From assembly GCA_025923995.1 (NCBI GenBank), contig JAICEW010000003.1, positions 1 to 61,048 of the forward strand: a stretch of DNA of 61,048 nt, written 5' to 3'. Of the stretch, positions 19,049 through 27,351 are shown piece after piece. The notes beneath the pieces were generated by a model. That model made no database searches and had not been told where the DNA came from. It saw nothing but the letters and a program-made list of their open reading frames with translations. The first letter of the stretch is position 1; each line of letters begins with the position of its first letter. Source of the DNA: Vicinamibacteria bacterium (GTDB taxonomy: Bacteria > Acidobacteriota > Vicinamibacteria > Fen-336). A program made the position numbers and the translations under genes.

Positions 19049-19054
19049 AGTCTA
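19049..19054 (-). promoter_or_regulatory. -10 box of short-leader promoter for the TPR kinase
   Basis: The minus strand reads GTTAGACT, then ten bases, then ATG 19038. The box lies against the stop codon of the upstream DUF2235 gene. No ribosome site is seen in the gap. Confidence 0.4.
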
Positions 19055-20167
19055 ACGCCTCTCCTGGGCCGGATCGCCGCCGACGCAGATCGCGTCTTCC
19101 GGGATCCGCTTGCGATAGTCGTCGCCGCGCTGGTACGCCGACACGTGCACCCGCGGCTGCCTCGGCCAGGTGCGCCGCCGCCACAGGTTCATGCGCCGTC
19201 CCCAACGTCCCCTGGCCATGTCGTAGTGCTTCTTCCAGACCAGCTCGGCGACGTGCCAGAAGCCCTTCAGCGACTCGTGCATCGGAGCAGGCGTCGCGGG
19301 TTGCGGTGCGCCCGGCGCCAGGAGGGCGTCGCGACGTCCGCGATCACAGATGAGGCCCGCCTTCTCGGCCTCCTCCACCATCCAGCGCAGCGCCACGTCG
19401 GAAAGGCCTGTCTCGGCGTACCCGCCACCGACGTCGCAGTGGACGCCCGGGAACCAGACCTGCTCCTCGTCCACGGGGCCGTGCTCCTTCATCGACGGCG
19501 ACCGTCGCCAGAGGTTCGTGCGGAAGAACGCGCGCCGTTCGTCGATCGCGATCGCGTGGCGGCCGATGTGGATGCTGGGGTTGTCCGACACGAACGGCAG
19601 CTTGAGGGGGTTCTCCACCCAGCCGACCGAGCTCACGGTGTCCCACACGCCGACGAAGTGCGGCGCGCACCCCGTCCAGGACATGTCCTTCTTGAAGGCC
19701 TCGGCCAGCTCGAAGTACTGCTTGCGGGCCTGCTCGTCGCGCCCCTCGCTCCGCTTGATGCCCATCAGCATGCGGATGGCGTAGGGCACGAGCGGCTCGT
19801 TGTCGGGCCGGATGAGCCCGTACATGTGGAGCAGCGACGCGACCGCGCGGACCGTGTAGGCGCCGCGGCTGAACCCGAACAGGTACACGCGGTCGCCGGG
19901 CTGGTAGGTCCGCATCAAGAAGACGTAGGCGTCTCGCATATCGTCCGCGAGGCCGTAGCCGAAGGCGAGCCCCATGGCCTTGGTGACCTTGCGCGCGAAG
20001 GAGGTGAGCGCGCCCGCCGGCTCCCTCGTGCCCAGGCCCGGGTGGTAGTAGGAGACCTGCGTCTGCGGTTCGTGGGCGAGGATCGAGTAGAGCTTGACGA
20101 CGTTCGTGTTGTTCCTGGCGAACTCGTTCGCCGTACCGTCACAGCACACGACGATGTTCCTGGGCAT
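19052..20167 (-). CDS. DUF2235 alpha/beta-hydrolase (Tle1-like phospholipase fold)
   Basis: The protein is 371 residues, read from MPRNIVVCCDGTANE at 20167, where GGAGGGG gives a good ribosome site; the track adds 13 unlikely residues. Signatures: VVCCDGTANEFARNNTNVVKLY at the N-terminus, nucleophile elbow FGFSRGAYTVRAV (G-x-S-x-G, Ser in SRG), WDTVSSVGW and a C-terminal HCDVGGGYAE that supplies acid/His residues. DUF2235 includes type VI secretion phospholipase effectors (Tle1), but many stand-alone members are cytosolic and uncharacterised. No secretion, immunity or VgrG gene is adjacent, so a housekeeping lipase or esterase is as likely. The catalytic Ser appears intact. Confidence 0.88.
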   Translation of the reverse strand: MPRNIVVCCDGTANEFARNNTNVVKLYSILAHEPQTQVSYYHPGLGTREPAGALTSFARKVTKAMGLAFGYGLADDMRDAYVFLMRTYQPGDRVYLFGFSRGAYTVRAVASLLHMYGLIRPDNEPLVPYAIRMLMGIKRSEGRDEQARKQYFELAEAFKKDMSWTGCAPHFVGVWDTVSSVGWVENPLKLPFVSDNPSIHIGRHAIAIDERRAFFRTNLWRRSPSMKEHGPVDEEQVWFPGVHCDVGGGYAETGLSDVALRWMVEEAEKAGLICDRGRRDALLAPGAPQPATPAPMHESLKGFWHVAELVWKKHYDMARGRWGRRMNLWRRRTWPRQPRVHVSAYQRGDDYRKRIPEDAICVGGDPAQERR

Positions 20168-20270
20168 GGGATCCCCTCCAAGCTGCGCGCCGCTGCTGGG
20201 CCGCACATCACGGCCGGCTCACATTTTGGTCCATTCGGGAGAAGGGCGCCCCGGGCCGCGGGGCGGCGGA

Positions 20271-21602
20271 TCAGCGGGCGCCGATCGCGAACAGGTGCTT
20301 GAGCCCGCGCACGAACAGCACGCCGTCCGAGATGGCGGGGCTCGCCATCAGGACCTCGCCCATCGGGTTGGTCGCCAGCCACTCGGGCTTGCGCCCGGCG
20401 CGGACCACGAACACGTCGCCGTCCTCGCCGAGCAGGTAGAGCTTGCCGTCGGCCGCGACCGGCGAGGCGCTGAAGGCTCCGCCCTTCCCCGCCACGCGCT
20501 CCTGGTACAGCCGCTCGCCCGTCTTCGCGTCGTACGCGCTCAGAACGCCCTGGTTGGAGAGGAGGTACAGCAGGTCCTCGTAGACGACCGGCGTCGGCGT
20601 GTAGACCCCGCCGCGCTGCGAGCTCCAGGCGATGAAGTCGCTCGACGTCTTCTCGGCCGGGAGCGTGAGGTCGCCCGTCCCGCCCGGCTTGATGGCGTAG
20701 ATGGGCTGGATGCCGCGGTACCCGTTCGTCACGTAGATGAGGCCGTGGGCCACGATGGGCGTCGGCGTCGTGATCTCGGAGTTGGGGCCCAGCCGCCACA
20801 GCTCCTTGCCGGTCGCCGGGTCGTAAGCGCGGATGAACTTCGTGCCGTGCGTGACGATCTCGTCGCGCGGCGGGCCCTGGTAGACGGTCGGCGATCCCCA
20901 CGACGGGATCTCGTCGCGCTCGGTGCGCCAGGCCTGCGTGCCGTCCTTCAGGCGATACGCGGCGATGAACGAGTCCTTCTGCCGGTCCGCCTGCACGATC
21001 ACCAGGTCCTTGTAGACGACCGGCGAGCTGGCCGCGCCCCACTCGTAGTCGGGGTCGAAGAACCAGCCGGCGTCGATGCGCCCCAGGTCCTGCTTCCAGA
21101 GCAGCTTCCCCTCGAGGTCGTACGCGTACAGGCCCTCGGATGCGAAGTACGCGATCACGACCTTGCCGTCGGTCACCGGCGTGCACGAGGCCTGGCTCGA
21201 CTTGGGATGGCGCTTGGTCTTCGGGACCCCCTCGTGCGCGACGCGGTCCCACTTGAGCTTGCCCGTCCGCTTGTCGATCGCCAGCAGGCGCCAGGAGTGC
21301 TTCGTGACGTCGGCCGAGGGCTCGACGTCGCCGTACAGGCCGTGGCGGAACACTGCGCTCGGGTCGCTGCTCACGGCCGTGGTGACGAACACGGTGTCGC
21401 CCCACACGATCGGGCTCGAGACGGCCAGGCCCGGGATCTCCGTCTTCCAAAGGATGCCGGACGCCTTCGTCGCGTCCCACGTCGTCGCGGTGGGCTTGCC
21501 CAGCGCCACGCCGGACGCGTTGGGTCCCCGGAACGACGGCCAGTCCTGCGCGTGGGCGGCCGCCGGGAAGGCCAGCGCGAGGACGGGCAGCCAGCGCGTC
21601 AT
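20271..21602 (-). CDS. Exported PQQ-like beta-propeller protein
   Basis: This 443-residue protein has a signal peptide (MTRWLPVLALAFPAAAHAQ) and then QDWPSFRGPNASGVALG, the opening motif of the WPxFRGP family of secreted propellers common in Planctomycetes and Acidobacteria. Repeats such as LLAIDKRTGKLKWDR, LYAYDLEGKLLWKQD and IRAYDPATGKELWRLG make up six to eight blades. The real PQQ-dependent quinoprotein residues (vicinal Cys, catalytic Asp) are not seen, so enzymatic activity is doubtful. The ATG overlaps the stop of the upstream ankyrin gene, so the pair is translationally coupled. Function unknown. Confidence 0.87.
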   Translation of the reverse strand: MTRWLPVLALAFPAAAHAQDWPSFRGPNASGVALGKPTATTWDATKASGILWKTEIPGLAVSSPIVWGDTVFVTTAVSSDPSAVFRHGLYGDVEPSADVTKHSWRLLAIDKRTGKLKWDRVAHEGVPKTKRHPKSSQASCTPVTDGKVVIAYFASEGLYAYDLEGKLLWKQDLGRIDAGWFFDPDYEWGAASSPVVYKDLVIVQADRQKDSFIAAYRLKDGTQAWRTERDEIPSWGSPTVYQGPPRDEIVTHGTKFIRAYDPATGKELWRLGPNSEITTPTPIVAHGLIYVTNGYRGIQPIYAIKPGGTGDLTLPAEKTSSDFIAWSSQRGGVYTPTPVVYEDLLYLLSNQGVLSAYDAKTGERLYQERVAGKGGAFSASPVAADGKLYLLGEDGDVFVVRAGRKPEWLATNPMGEVLMASPAISDGVLFVRGLKHLFAIGAR

Positions 21603-22408
21603 GGTTTCGCCTCCGGCACGCGGACGTAGCGCGTCTCGCCTCCGATCGCCGTCGCCGTCGCGCCCACGACCTTCTCGCCCTCCAACCGGATCTCGTAGGT
21701 CACGCCGACGGCCTCCCTGTGCTGGAACCGCTGGGCGTCGATCGCTCCCAGCTTGAACGACCGCTCACCGAGCTTCGCGGTCAGCACGCCGTCCGCCACC
21801 GCCAGCGCGAGCTCCTCCGTCCCGCCCTCCTCGCGGTAGCGGCCCGCGTAGCGCGCGAGTATCGCCGGATCCACGACCGCCTCCGGCCTGGGGGGCGGCA
21901 CCGCGCCCGCCTTGCGCAGGCGCTCGGCGATGTCCTTGTTCGGATTCCGCTCGGCCGCCTCCAGCACGTAGGACAGGTCGCGCGCGCTGACCGTGCCGCT
22001 CGCGAGTACCACGTCCACGACCTCCGGCTTCTCCGCGAAGACGGCGCCCAGCAGCGCGGGCCCGCCGCCCCTCCTGGTCCGCTCCAGGAGCAGGCGGACG
22101 ACGTCCGCGTGGCCCTTGTAGGCGGCCCACCCCAGCGCCGTGTTCTTGTAGAACGTGTCGAGCGCATCGACGTCGGCGCCGCGATCGAGCAGCAGCCTCA
22201 CGATCGCCACGTCGCCACGGTCGGCCGCGAAGGACAGCGCCGTGCGGTCGTAGCGGAACTTCGTGTCGACAGGCACGCCGTCGTCGAGCAGGGCCTTGAC
22301 CGCGGCCGCGTCGCTCTTGCGGACGGCATCCAGCAGCGCGTCCTCGCGCGTCCCGGCCGGCAGGGGCGCCGTCAGGGGGATGACGAGCGCGAGCGCCGCG
22401 AGCTTCAT
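21599..22408 (-). CDS. Exported ankyrin-repeat protein with C-terminal beta domain
   Basis: The protein is 269 residues from ATG 22408 (MKLAALALVIPLTAPLPAG signal peptide); the track start at 22438 adds ten residues before the signal. Three to four ankyrin repeats follow (DALLDAVRKSDAAAVKALLDDGVPVD; TALSFAADRGDVAIVRLLLDRGADVD; TALGWAAYKGHADVVRLLLE). A C-terminal domain (ILARYAGRYREEGGTEELALAVADGVLTAKLG) resembles the DUF3471 beta-barrel found after beta-lactamase-like esterases. Likely a periplasmic binding protein. It is coupled to the PQQ gene by ATGA. Confidence 0.85.
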   Translation of the reverse strand: MKLAALALVIPLTAPLPAGTREDALLDAVRKSDAAAVKALLDDGVPVDTKFRYDRTALSFAADRGDVAIVRLLLDRGADVDALDTFYKNTALGWAAYKGHADVVRLLLERTRRGGGPALLGAVFAEKPEVVDVVLASGTVSARDLSYVLEAAERNPNKDIAERLRKAGAVPPPRPEAVVDPAILARYAGRYREEGGTEELALAVADGVLTAKLGERSFKLGAIDAQRFQHREAVGVTYEIRLEGEKVVGATATAIGGETRYVRVPEAKP

Positions 22409-22451
22409 GCGATCGAACCTCCGCCGGCCTTCGACCATACCACGCGTCCCT

Positions 22452-23627
22452 TCAGCTGGCCGCCACCCGGCCCAGCCGGACCATGGACAGGGCGCCCAGG
22501 AACGGGCCGATCGCGAGCGTCGTGAACACCCATCGCCATCCCAGGTGCGCGGCCAGCAGCGGCAGGACCTGCAGCGAGACCACGGTCACGGCGAACCCGA
22601 TGCCGTTCTGGACGGTGAGCGCGGTCGCGGTGTACTCGGGCGGCGCGTAGCGGGCCGCGAGCGCCGAGAACTGCGGCGAGTCGGCCACGACCACGACGCC
22701 CCAGGCCACGAGGTAGGCGTAGAGCGCCGGAGCCGGCAGCGCGTGCGCGAACCCGGAGAGCAGGCACAACGTGCCGCTGGCGAGGAGCGCGGCCAGCGCC
22801 ACGCGCCGCTCGCCGACGCGGCGCGAGATCCAGCCCCCGCCCGCGCAGCCCAGGAAGCCGGCGGCGACGGTGGCGAAGCAGACGAGGGCGATCTCGGGCC
22901 GCGCGGCCTTCCCCGCCAGGAAGAAGCCGACCAGGCCCCACAGCGCGTACAGCTCCCACATGTGCCCGAAGTAGCCCAGCGCGGTGTAGCGGAAGGCGGG
23001 ATCGCGGAAGACGCGGCCGGCGGCGCGCGCGTCGAACGGCGCCCGCGTGCGCAGGTACGGGCCGTCGCTCAGGAGGACGACCAGGAGGCCGCCCGCCACG
23101 GCGGAGACGGAGGCGACGCCCGCCAGCAGGCGCCAGTCGCGCCCGGCGCCGACCGCCTGGATCAGGTACGGCGAGGCGGTGCCGAGCGCGAGCGCGCCGA
23201 CCAGGACGCCGAGGCGCCAACCCAGCCCCTCGCGAAACCAGGACGCCACGATCTTCATCCCGACCGGGTACACGCCCGCCAGCGTGACGCCGGCGAGGAA
23301 CCGGAACACGAGCGCGGTGCCCAGCCCGGACGTGACCCAGGCGAAACACGCGTTGAACGCGGCGCCCAGCAGCGCCGAGACCAGGAACACGCGCCGCGCG
23401 TTGAACACGTCGGCGATGTTGAGTACGGAGTACAGGAACGTCCCGCTGATGAACCCCAGCTGCACCGCGACCGTGAGCCAGGCCGCCTGCGCGTCCGACA
23501 GCGCCCACAGCTCGCGCAGCGCGGGCATGGCCGCGGTGCCCGAGAACCAGATGGAGCCCGCCAGGAGCACCGCGAGCGAGACGACGGCCAGCGCGCGGCC
23601 GGCCGCGCCGTCCTCGGCCGGCGTCAC
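22452..23627 (-). CDS. MFS transporter
   Basis: The protein is 391 residues from GTG 23627; the 590-residue track ORF is extended by shadow. Twelve hydrophobic helices are apparent, starting LAVVSLAVLLAGSIWFSGTAAMPAL. The 'G-x-L-x-D-x-x-x-x-R' loop is replaced by LYSVLNIADVFNARRVFLVSALLG. This resembles the cyanate/NNP-like MFS group, and the substrate is unknown. The GTG overlaps the metallopeptidase stop (GTGA), so transport is probably tied to that enzyme's substrates or products. Confidence 0.87.
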   Translation of the reverse strand: MTPAEDGAAGRALAVVSLAVLLAGSIWFSGTAAMPALRELWALSDAQAAWLTVAVQLGFISGTFLYSVLNIADVFNARRVFLVSALLGAAFNACFAWVTSGLGTALVFRFLAGVTLAGVYPVGMKIVASWFREGLGWRLGVLVGALALGTASPYLIQAVGAGRDWRLLAGVASVSAVAGGLLVVLLSDGPYLRTRAPFDARAAGRVFRDPAFRYTALGYFGHMWELYALWGLVGFFLAGKAARPEIALVCFATVAAGFLGCAGGGWISRRVGERRVALAALLASGTLCLLSGFAHALPAPALYAYLVAWGVVVVADSPQFSALAARYAPPEYTATALTVQNGIGFAVTVVSLQVLPLLAAHLGWRWVFTTLAIGPFLGALSMVRLGRVAAS

Positions 23628-25363
23628 TCTCCCAGCGCCTGGTAGCGGACGAGGCGGTAGCGGTAGCGCTCGGTCGCGCGCATCGAGCGTCCCAGCCGCT
23701 CGTGCAGGTCCTCGGTCCAGGCGTCGTAGCGGTCGACGAACGCGTCGGCCGCCGCCTTGTCGCCCGCGGCCTGGATGGCGAGCACCTTCTCGAGCATCGA
23801 GCCCACGACCGCGGGGTAGCGGGCGTAGTGGATCTTGAGCCGCCCGGTCCCGGAGTCGAGCTGCAGCAGCCCGCCCTCCAGGAACCAGTTCATCTGCATC
23901 AGCTGCATCGTCTGGTAGGGCTGGCCGCGCCGCGGCTGGCTCTTCTGGAGCACGCGCAGGATCCCCGCCGCGTGGACGTCCTTGAGGCGCGCGTCGTCGA
24001 AGTCGCCGCTCGCGCGCAGCGCCTGCGCCGCGAACAGCGAGACGAGGTCGGACTTCAGCTCCTCGAACAGGTCCGCGTTCTCCTGCAGCGCGACGGCCAG
24101 GTCGCGCCCGCTGCGGTCGCGGTCGGGACCGAGGTAGTGGCCGATCTCGTGCCACAGCGTCCGGTAGAAGCTGCCCTCGCTGCCCAGGTCGCCCGTGTGC
24201 TCCGGCGCCACCGCCGCCGCCCACGTGGCCTGCGAGATCGCGAACAGGTCGGGGTGCGTCATGATGTTGGAGCGCAGCAGGATCGTGCGCCCGTACTTGC
24301 GCGTGATGCGCGCCTCGTTGGGCAGGATCGAGGCGGTGTTGGTGCCGCGCGCCTGGCCGAAGTCGGCCACCACGTTGTAGACGCCGACCGGCAGGTTCTC
24401 GCGCACCCTGCGGTGCGGCTCGTACGGCAGCGCGTCCTCGATCGACTGGATGCCGCGCAGCGCGGCGCGCAGGGTGCGCGTCCGCTCGGCGTCGCGGATC
24501 AGCACGCTGTGGCTCATGAAGGACTTCACGCCCAGCAGCTCGTCGTCGTACGTCTCGAAGGAGCCGATCTGGGCGTTCAGGTTCCCGAACGACCCCATGA
24601 TCCAGGACGCGTCGCCCGACTCGTAGGCGTTCGTGAGGAAGTCGCGCCGGCGATTCTCGAGGTAGTCCGCCAGGTCCTCGTCCTCCCGTCGCACGGCAGC
24701 CGCGGCTTCCTCCAGGCGCGCGCCCGCCTCGTCCAGGTCGTCCGCGTACGCGAGCGCGTACGGGATCGCGTAGAAGCCGGCGGCCCCGGCACGGATGTGC
24801 GCCTCCAGGGCCGGGTGCAGCGCCGCCAGCGCGGGACGCGCCGCCAGCGCGGTGAGGTCGGCCGGGATGTCCGCGGCCTCGCGCACCACGGTGCGGCCGT
24901 TCAGGATGTCATCCCTGGCCTCACCGTGCTCCTCCAGGAACGACTCGAGGCGTGCCTTGTCGATGCCCCACGGGTACACGTTCTTGCCCGGCACGATCGG
25001 GTCGACGGGCAGGAACGGCTCGCGCTCGTTGTCGAGCGTGGTTGCGATCGGCCCCTGCCAGAGCCGGTACAGCGTGAGCAGGTCCTCCCGGCGCGGCTGG
25101 CGCGCGGCCAGGGCACGGTGGGCCTCCAGCGCCTGGCGATGGTTCTGCCGTTCGTAGATCCGCTGCAGCGGCGGCCCTGCCGCGAGCAATGCGTCCAGGG
25201 CGCGGCGCTCGCCCGGCGTGAGCGCTTCCAGCGAGGGCGCGAGCGTGAGGACGAGCGTCTTGTCGAGGATCGGGCGGGTCTGCTCCGGACCCCACTCGCG
25301 CACGGCCCCCAGGGCCGCCGCGGAGGTCAGGACCAGCCCCGCGAGGACGTGGCGCACGCGCAT
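23624..25363 (-). CDS. M49-like zinc metallopeptidase/hydrolase, exported
   Basis: The protein is 579 residues from ATG 25363 (signal-like MRVRHVLAGLVLTSAAALGA). The zinc site is TLWHEIGHYLG (HEXXH), followed about 35 residues later by ADLFEELKSDLVSLF, which supplies a third ligand Glu. Other marks are GTNTASILPNEARI and NLNAQIGSFETYDDELLGVKSFMSH. These features match the dipeptidyl-peptidase-III-like (M49) clan members that have a plain HEXXH, often annotated as Zn-dependent hydrolases. The signal sequence implies periplasmic or lipoprotein-free export. It is coupled to an MFS transporter by GTGA, so a dipeptide-salvage role is possible. Confidence 0.75.
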   Translation of the reverse strand: MRVRHVLAGLVLTSAAALGAVREWGPEQTRPILDKTLVLTLAPSLEALTPGERRALDALLAAGPPLQRIYERQNHRQALEAHRALAARQPRREDLLTLYRLWQGPIATTLDNEREPFLPVDPIVPGKNVYPWGIDKARLESFLEEHGEARDDILNGRTVVREAADIPADLTALAARPALAALHPALEAHIRAGAAGFYAIPYALAYADDLDEAGARLEEAAAAVRREDEDLADYLENRRRDFLTNAYESGDASWIMGSFGNLNAQIGSFETYDDELLGVKSFMSHSVLIRDAERTRTLRAALRGIQSIEDALPYEPHRRVRENLPVGVYNVVADFGQARGTNTASILPNEARITRKYGRTILLRSNIMTHPDLFAISQATWAAAVAPEHTGDLGSEGSFYRTLWHEIGHYLGPDRDRSGRDLAVALQENADLFEELKSDLVSLFAAQALRASGDFDDARLKDVHAAGILRVLQKSQPRRGQPYQTMQLMQMNWFLEGGLLQLDSGTGRLKIHYARYPAVVGSMLEKVLAIQAAGDKAAADAFVDRYDAWTEDLHERLGRSMRATERYRYRLVRYQALGE

Positions 25364-25397
25364 AGGCCTCCCGGGTGGACGGAGCCCCGAGGATAGC

Positions 25398-26060
25398 TCA
25401 GTGGCCGGAGCTTCCCCACAGCTCCTGGAGCCGCGCGTCGCGCCCGCAGCCGGTGCGGTACAGGCGGTACTGCATCGGGTTCTTCTTGTAGTAGTCCTGG
25501 TGGTACTCCTCGGCCGGCCAGAACGGGCCCGCCTCCTCGATGGGCGTGACGAGCGGCTGCTTGAAGCGCTTCGTGCGCTCGACCTCGCCCTTCGACGCCT
25601 CCGCGGCCTTCCGCTGCGCGGCGTCGTGCACGAAGATGCCGCTGCGGTACTGCTCGCCCACGTCGCAGAACTGCCGGTTGCGCACGGTGGGGTCGATGTT
25701 GTGCCAGAACACCTCGAGCAGCTTCTCGTAGCCGACCTTGGTCGGATCGAACACGATCCGCACCGCCTCCGCATGGCCCGTGCCGCCCGAGGAGACCTGC
25801 TCGTAGGAGGGGTCCTGCTGGGGGCCGCCGGTGTACCCCGAGGTGACCGAGAGCACGCCGGGGATCTTCTCGAAGGGCGGCTCCATGCACCAGAAGCAGC
25901 CGCCGGCGAAGGTCGCGATGGCGGCGCCGGGCGGCACCGCGGGCATCGCCGCCTTGGGTTTCCCGTTTCCCGCCGGCCCCTTCGCCGCGCCACTCCCCAC
26001 CAGCAGCGCCACCCCGACGGCGACCGCCAGGGCGGTCATGATCCCCAGACGCATCCTCAT
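25398..26060 (-). CDS. msrA: Peptide-methionine (S)-S-oxide reductase, exported form
   Basis: The protein is 220 residues from ATG 26060, with a GGGAGGG ribosome site five bases upstream. The track start at 26171 would place 37 odd residues before the signal. The signal sequence RLGIMTALAVAVGVALLVGSGAA is followed by the MsrA core: ATFAGGCFWCMEPPFEKIPGV (catalytic Cys in GCFWC), SGYTGG, TGHAEAVRIVFDP and EEYHQDYYKKNP. It reduces S-sulfoxides of methionine in envelope proteins. It is divergent from an exported MsrB, and the two starts share an 11-bp element, which suggests coordinated repair of both sulfoxide isomers outside the cytoplasm. Confidence 0.93.
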   Translation of the reverse strand: MRMRLGIMTALAVAVGVALLVGSGAAKGPAGNGKPKAAMPAVPPGAAIATFAGGCFWCMEPPFEKIPGVLSVTSGYTGGPQQDPSYEQVSSGGTGHAEAVRIVFDPTKVGYEKLLEVFWHNIDPTVRNRQFCDVGEQYRSGIFVHDAAQRKAAEASKGEVERTKRFKQPLVTPIEEAGPFWPAEEYHQDYYKKNPMQYRLYRTGCGRDARLQELWGSSGH

Positions 26061-26076
26061 GCAGACCCTCCCAGAC

Positions 26077-26087
26077 GGTGGAACGCC
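26077..26087 (-). promoter_or_regulatory. 11-bp element before msrA, mirror copy of the one before msrB
   Basis: On the minus strand it reads GGCGTTCCACC, ending 16 bases before the msrA ATG. The same 11 bases appear on the plus strand at 26162-26172 before msrB. Each copy therefore points the same way relative to its own gene. It could be a shared operator half, a common 5'-leader motif or a transcription-start region. Confidence 0.5.
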
Positions 26088-26120
26088 GCCGGCGGCCTTC
26101 CTCATCCCGCCGCCTCGTCC

Positions 26121-26126
26121 TATGAT
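26121..26126 (+). promoter_or_regulatory. Candidate -10 box for msrB
   Basis: TATGAT lies in the divergent msrA/msrB gap, about 50 bases before the msrB ATG. It is a 5/6 match to TATAAT. No convincing -35 box is seen at 16-18 bases. Confidence 0.35.
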
Positions 26127-26161
26127 CCCCCGAGGGGCCGGGAATCCAAGACCCGTCCCTT

Positions 26162-26172
26162 GGCGTTCCACC
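26162..26172 (+). promoter_or_regulatory. 11-bp element before msrB, mirror copy of the one before msrA
   Basis: GGCGTTCCACC ends four bases before the msrB ATG and is the exact reverse complement of 26077-26087. No Shine-Dalgarno is evident here, so the element occupies the ribosome-docking site of msrB and could affect translation. Confidence 0.5.
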
Positions 26173-26176
26173 CTGT

Positions 26177-26719
26177 ATGAAGAAGATCCTGCTGGCGGTC
26201 CTCGTCCTCCTCGGCGCGTCGAGTGCCTTCCTCCTCCGCGCGGGCGGGTCGGACAAGAAGGCGGGCCCGGTCGCGGGCACGACCGTCCGGCTGTACTCGG
26301 AGGAGACGAAGGGCTACGTGAGCCTGCCCGCGGTCGTGAAGACGGCCGCCGAGTGGAAGGAGCAGCTCAGCCCGCTCCAGTTCCAGGTGACGCGCGAGGC
26401 CGGCACCGAGCGCGCCTTCACCGGCGAGCTGTGGAACAACCACCGCAAGGGCCTCTACCGCTGCGTCGCGTGTGGAACCGACCTGTTCCGGTCGGAGACC
26501 AAGTTCGAGTCGGGGACCGGCTGGCCGAGCTTCTGGAAGCCGATCGCGCGCGAGAACGTCGAGGAGCGCAGCGACTGGTCGATGGGCATGCAGCGCACGG
26601 AGGTGCTCTGCCGCCGCTGCGGCGCGCACCTGGGCCACGTCTTCGACGACGGACCCCGGCCCACGGGCCTGCGCTACTGCATGAACTCCGCGGCGCTGCG
26701 GTTCGTGCCCGGCGAGTAG
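26177..26719 (+). CDS. msrB: Peptide-methionine (R)-S-oxide reductase, exported form
   Basis: This 180-residue protein has an N-terminal signal or anchor helix ([19 protein letters not shown]). The MsrB domain has both zinc pairs (CVAC and CRRC), the substrate motif [26 protein letters not shown] and the catalytic Cys in [10 protein letters not shown]. It reduces R-sulfoxides of methionine, complementing the divergent MsrA. The export signal on both implies an envelope oxidative-repair pair, presumably reduced by an exported thioredoxin-like donor not found here. The next gene (mug) follows within 3 bases. Confidence 0.95.
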   Translation: MKKILLAVLVLLGASSAFLLRAGGSDKKAGPVAGTTVRLYSEETKGYVSLPAVVKTAAEWKEQLSPLQFQVTREAGTERAFTGELWNNHRKGLYRCVACGTDLFRSETKFESGTGWPSFWKPIARENVEERSDWSMGMQRTEVLCRRCGAHLGHVFDDGPRPTGLRYCMNSAALRFVPGE

Positions 26720-26721
26720 CC

Positions 26722-27285
26722 CTGGATCCCGGCCACCGCCCCGCGCCGGCGGACCTGCGCGCAGCCCTCTCCCGCCGGCTGCCCGATGTCATCGGCCCGG
26801 GCCTGCGCGTGCTGTTCTGCGGCATCAATCCCGGCGTGTACTCGGCCGCCGTCGGCCACCAGTTCGCGCGGCCCGGGAACCGCTTCTGGAAGGCGCTGCA
26901 CGGGTCGGGCTTCACCGATCGTCTGGTCTCGCCCTTCGAGGACCAGACGCTCGTCTCCGTCGGCCTGGGCATCACGAACCTGTGCCCGCGCACCACGGCC
27001 CGGGCCGAGGAGCTGGACGAGGCCGAGCTGCGGCGCGGCGCGCGCGCTCTCGCCGCCAAGGTGCGTCGCTACCGGCCGGTGTGGCTGGCGGTGCTGGGGG
27101 TGGGCGCGTACCGGATCGCGTTCGGCCGGCCGCGAGCGGCGCTCGGTCCCCAGGCGGAGCCCCTCGGGCTCGCCCGCGTCTGGGTCCTGCCCAACCCCAG
27201 CGGGCTCAACGCCCACTACCCCCTCGCCGACCTCGTCCGCCAGTTCGCCGACCTGCGCCGGGCGGCGGGTTTCCAATCCCCCTGA
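26722..27285 (+). CDS. mug: G/U mismatch-specific DNA glycosylase
   Basis: The protein is about 187 residues. The MUG signature is clear: LRVLFCGINPGVYSAAVGHQFARPGNRFWKALHGSGF, where GINPG forms the active site, then WVLPNPSGLNAHY, which inserts into DNA. It removes uracil or ethenocytosine opposite guanine as the first step of base-excision repair. The start is unresolved: no ATG or GTG exists upstream of the conserved N-terminal segment (RPAPADLRAALSRRLPDVIGPGL). CTG 26722, three bases after the msrB stop, is the best candidate and implies translational coupling. The track's 484-residue ORF is this gene joined to msr-region shadow. Confidence 0.88.
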   Translation: MDPGHRPAPADLRAALSRRLPDVIGPGLRVLFCGINPGVYSAAVGHQFARPGNRFWKALHGSGFTDRLVSPFEDQTLVSVGLGITNLCPRTTARAEELDEAELRRGARALAAKVRRYRPVWLAVLGVGAYRIAFGRPRAALGPQAEPLGLARVWVLPNPSGLNAHYPLADLVRQFADLRRAAGFQSP

Positions 27286-27351
27286 TCTTGTGGAACTCTG
27301 CTTGGGGCTCAGGGCAAGACGCTAGCGGAGCCGGGAAGACCAAGGAGCCAG

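Noticed and set aside
19052-20167. DUF2235 protein as a type VI secretion effector
   Set aside because: No secretion, immunity or chaperone gene is adjacent, and there is no MIX/PAAR-like marker in the protein.
27286-27351. Autoregulated ECF promoter (GGAACT at 27292)
   Set aside because: The -35 looks like an ECF type, but no matching CGTC-like -10 lies 16-17 bases downstream.
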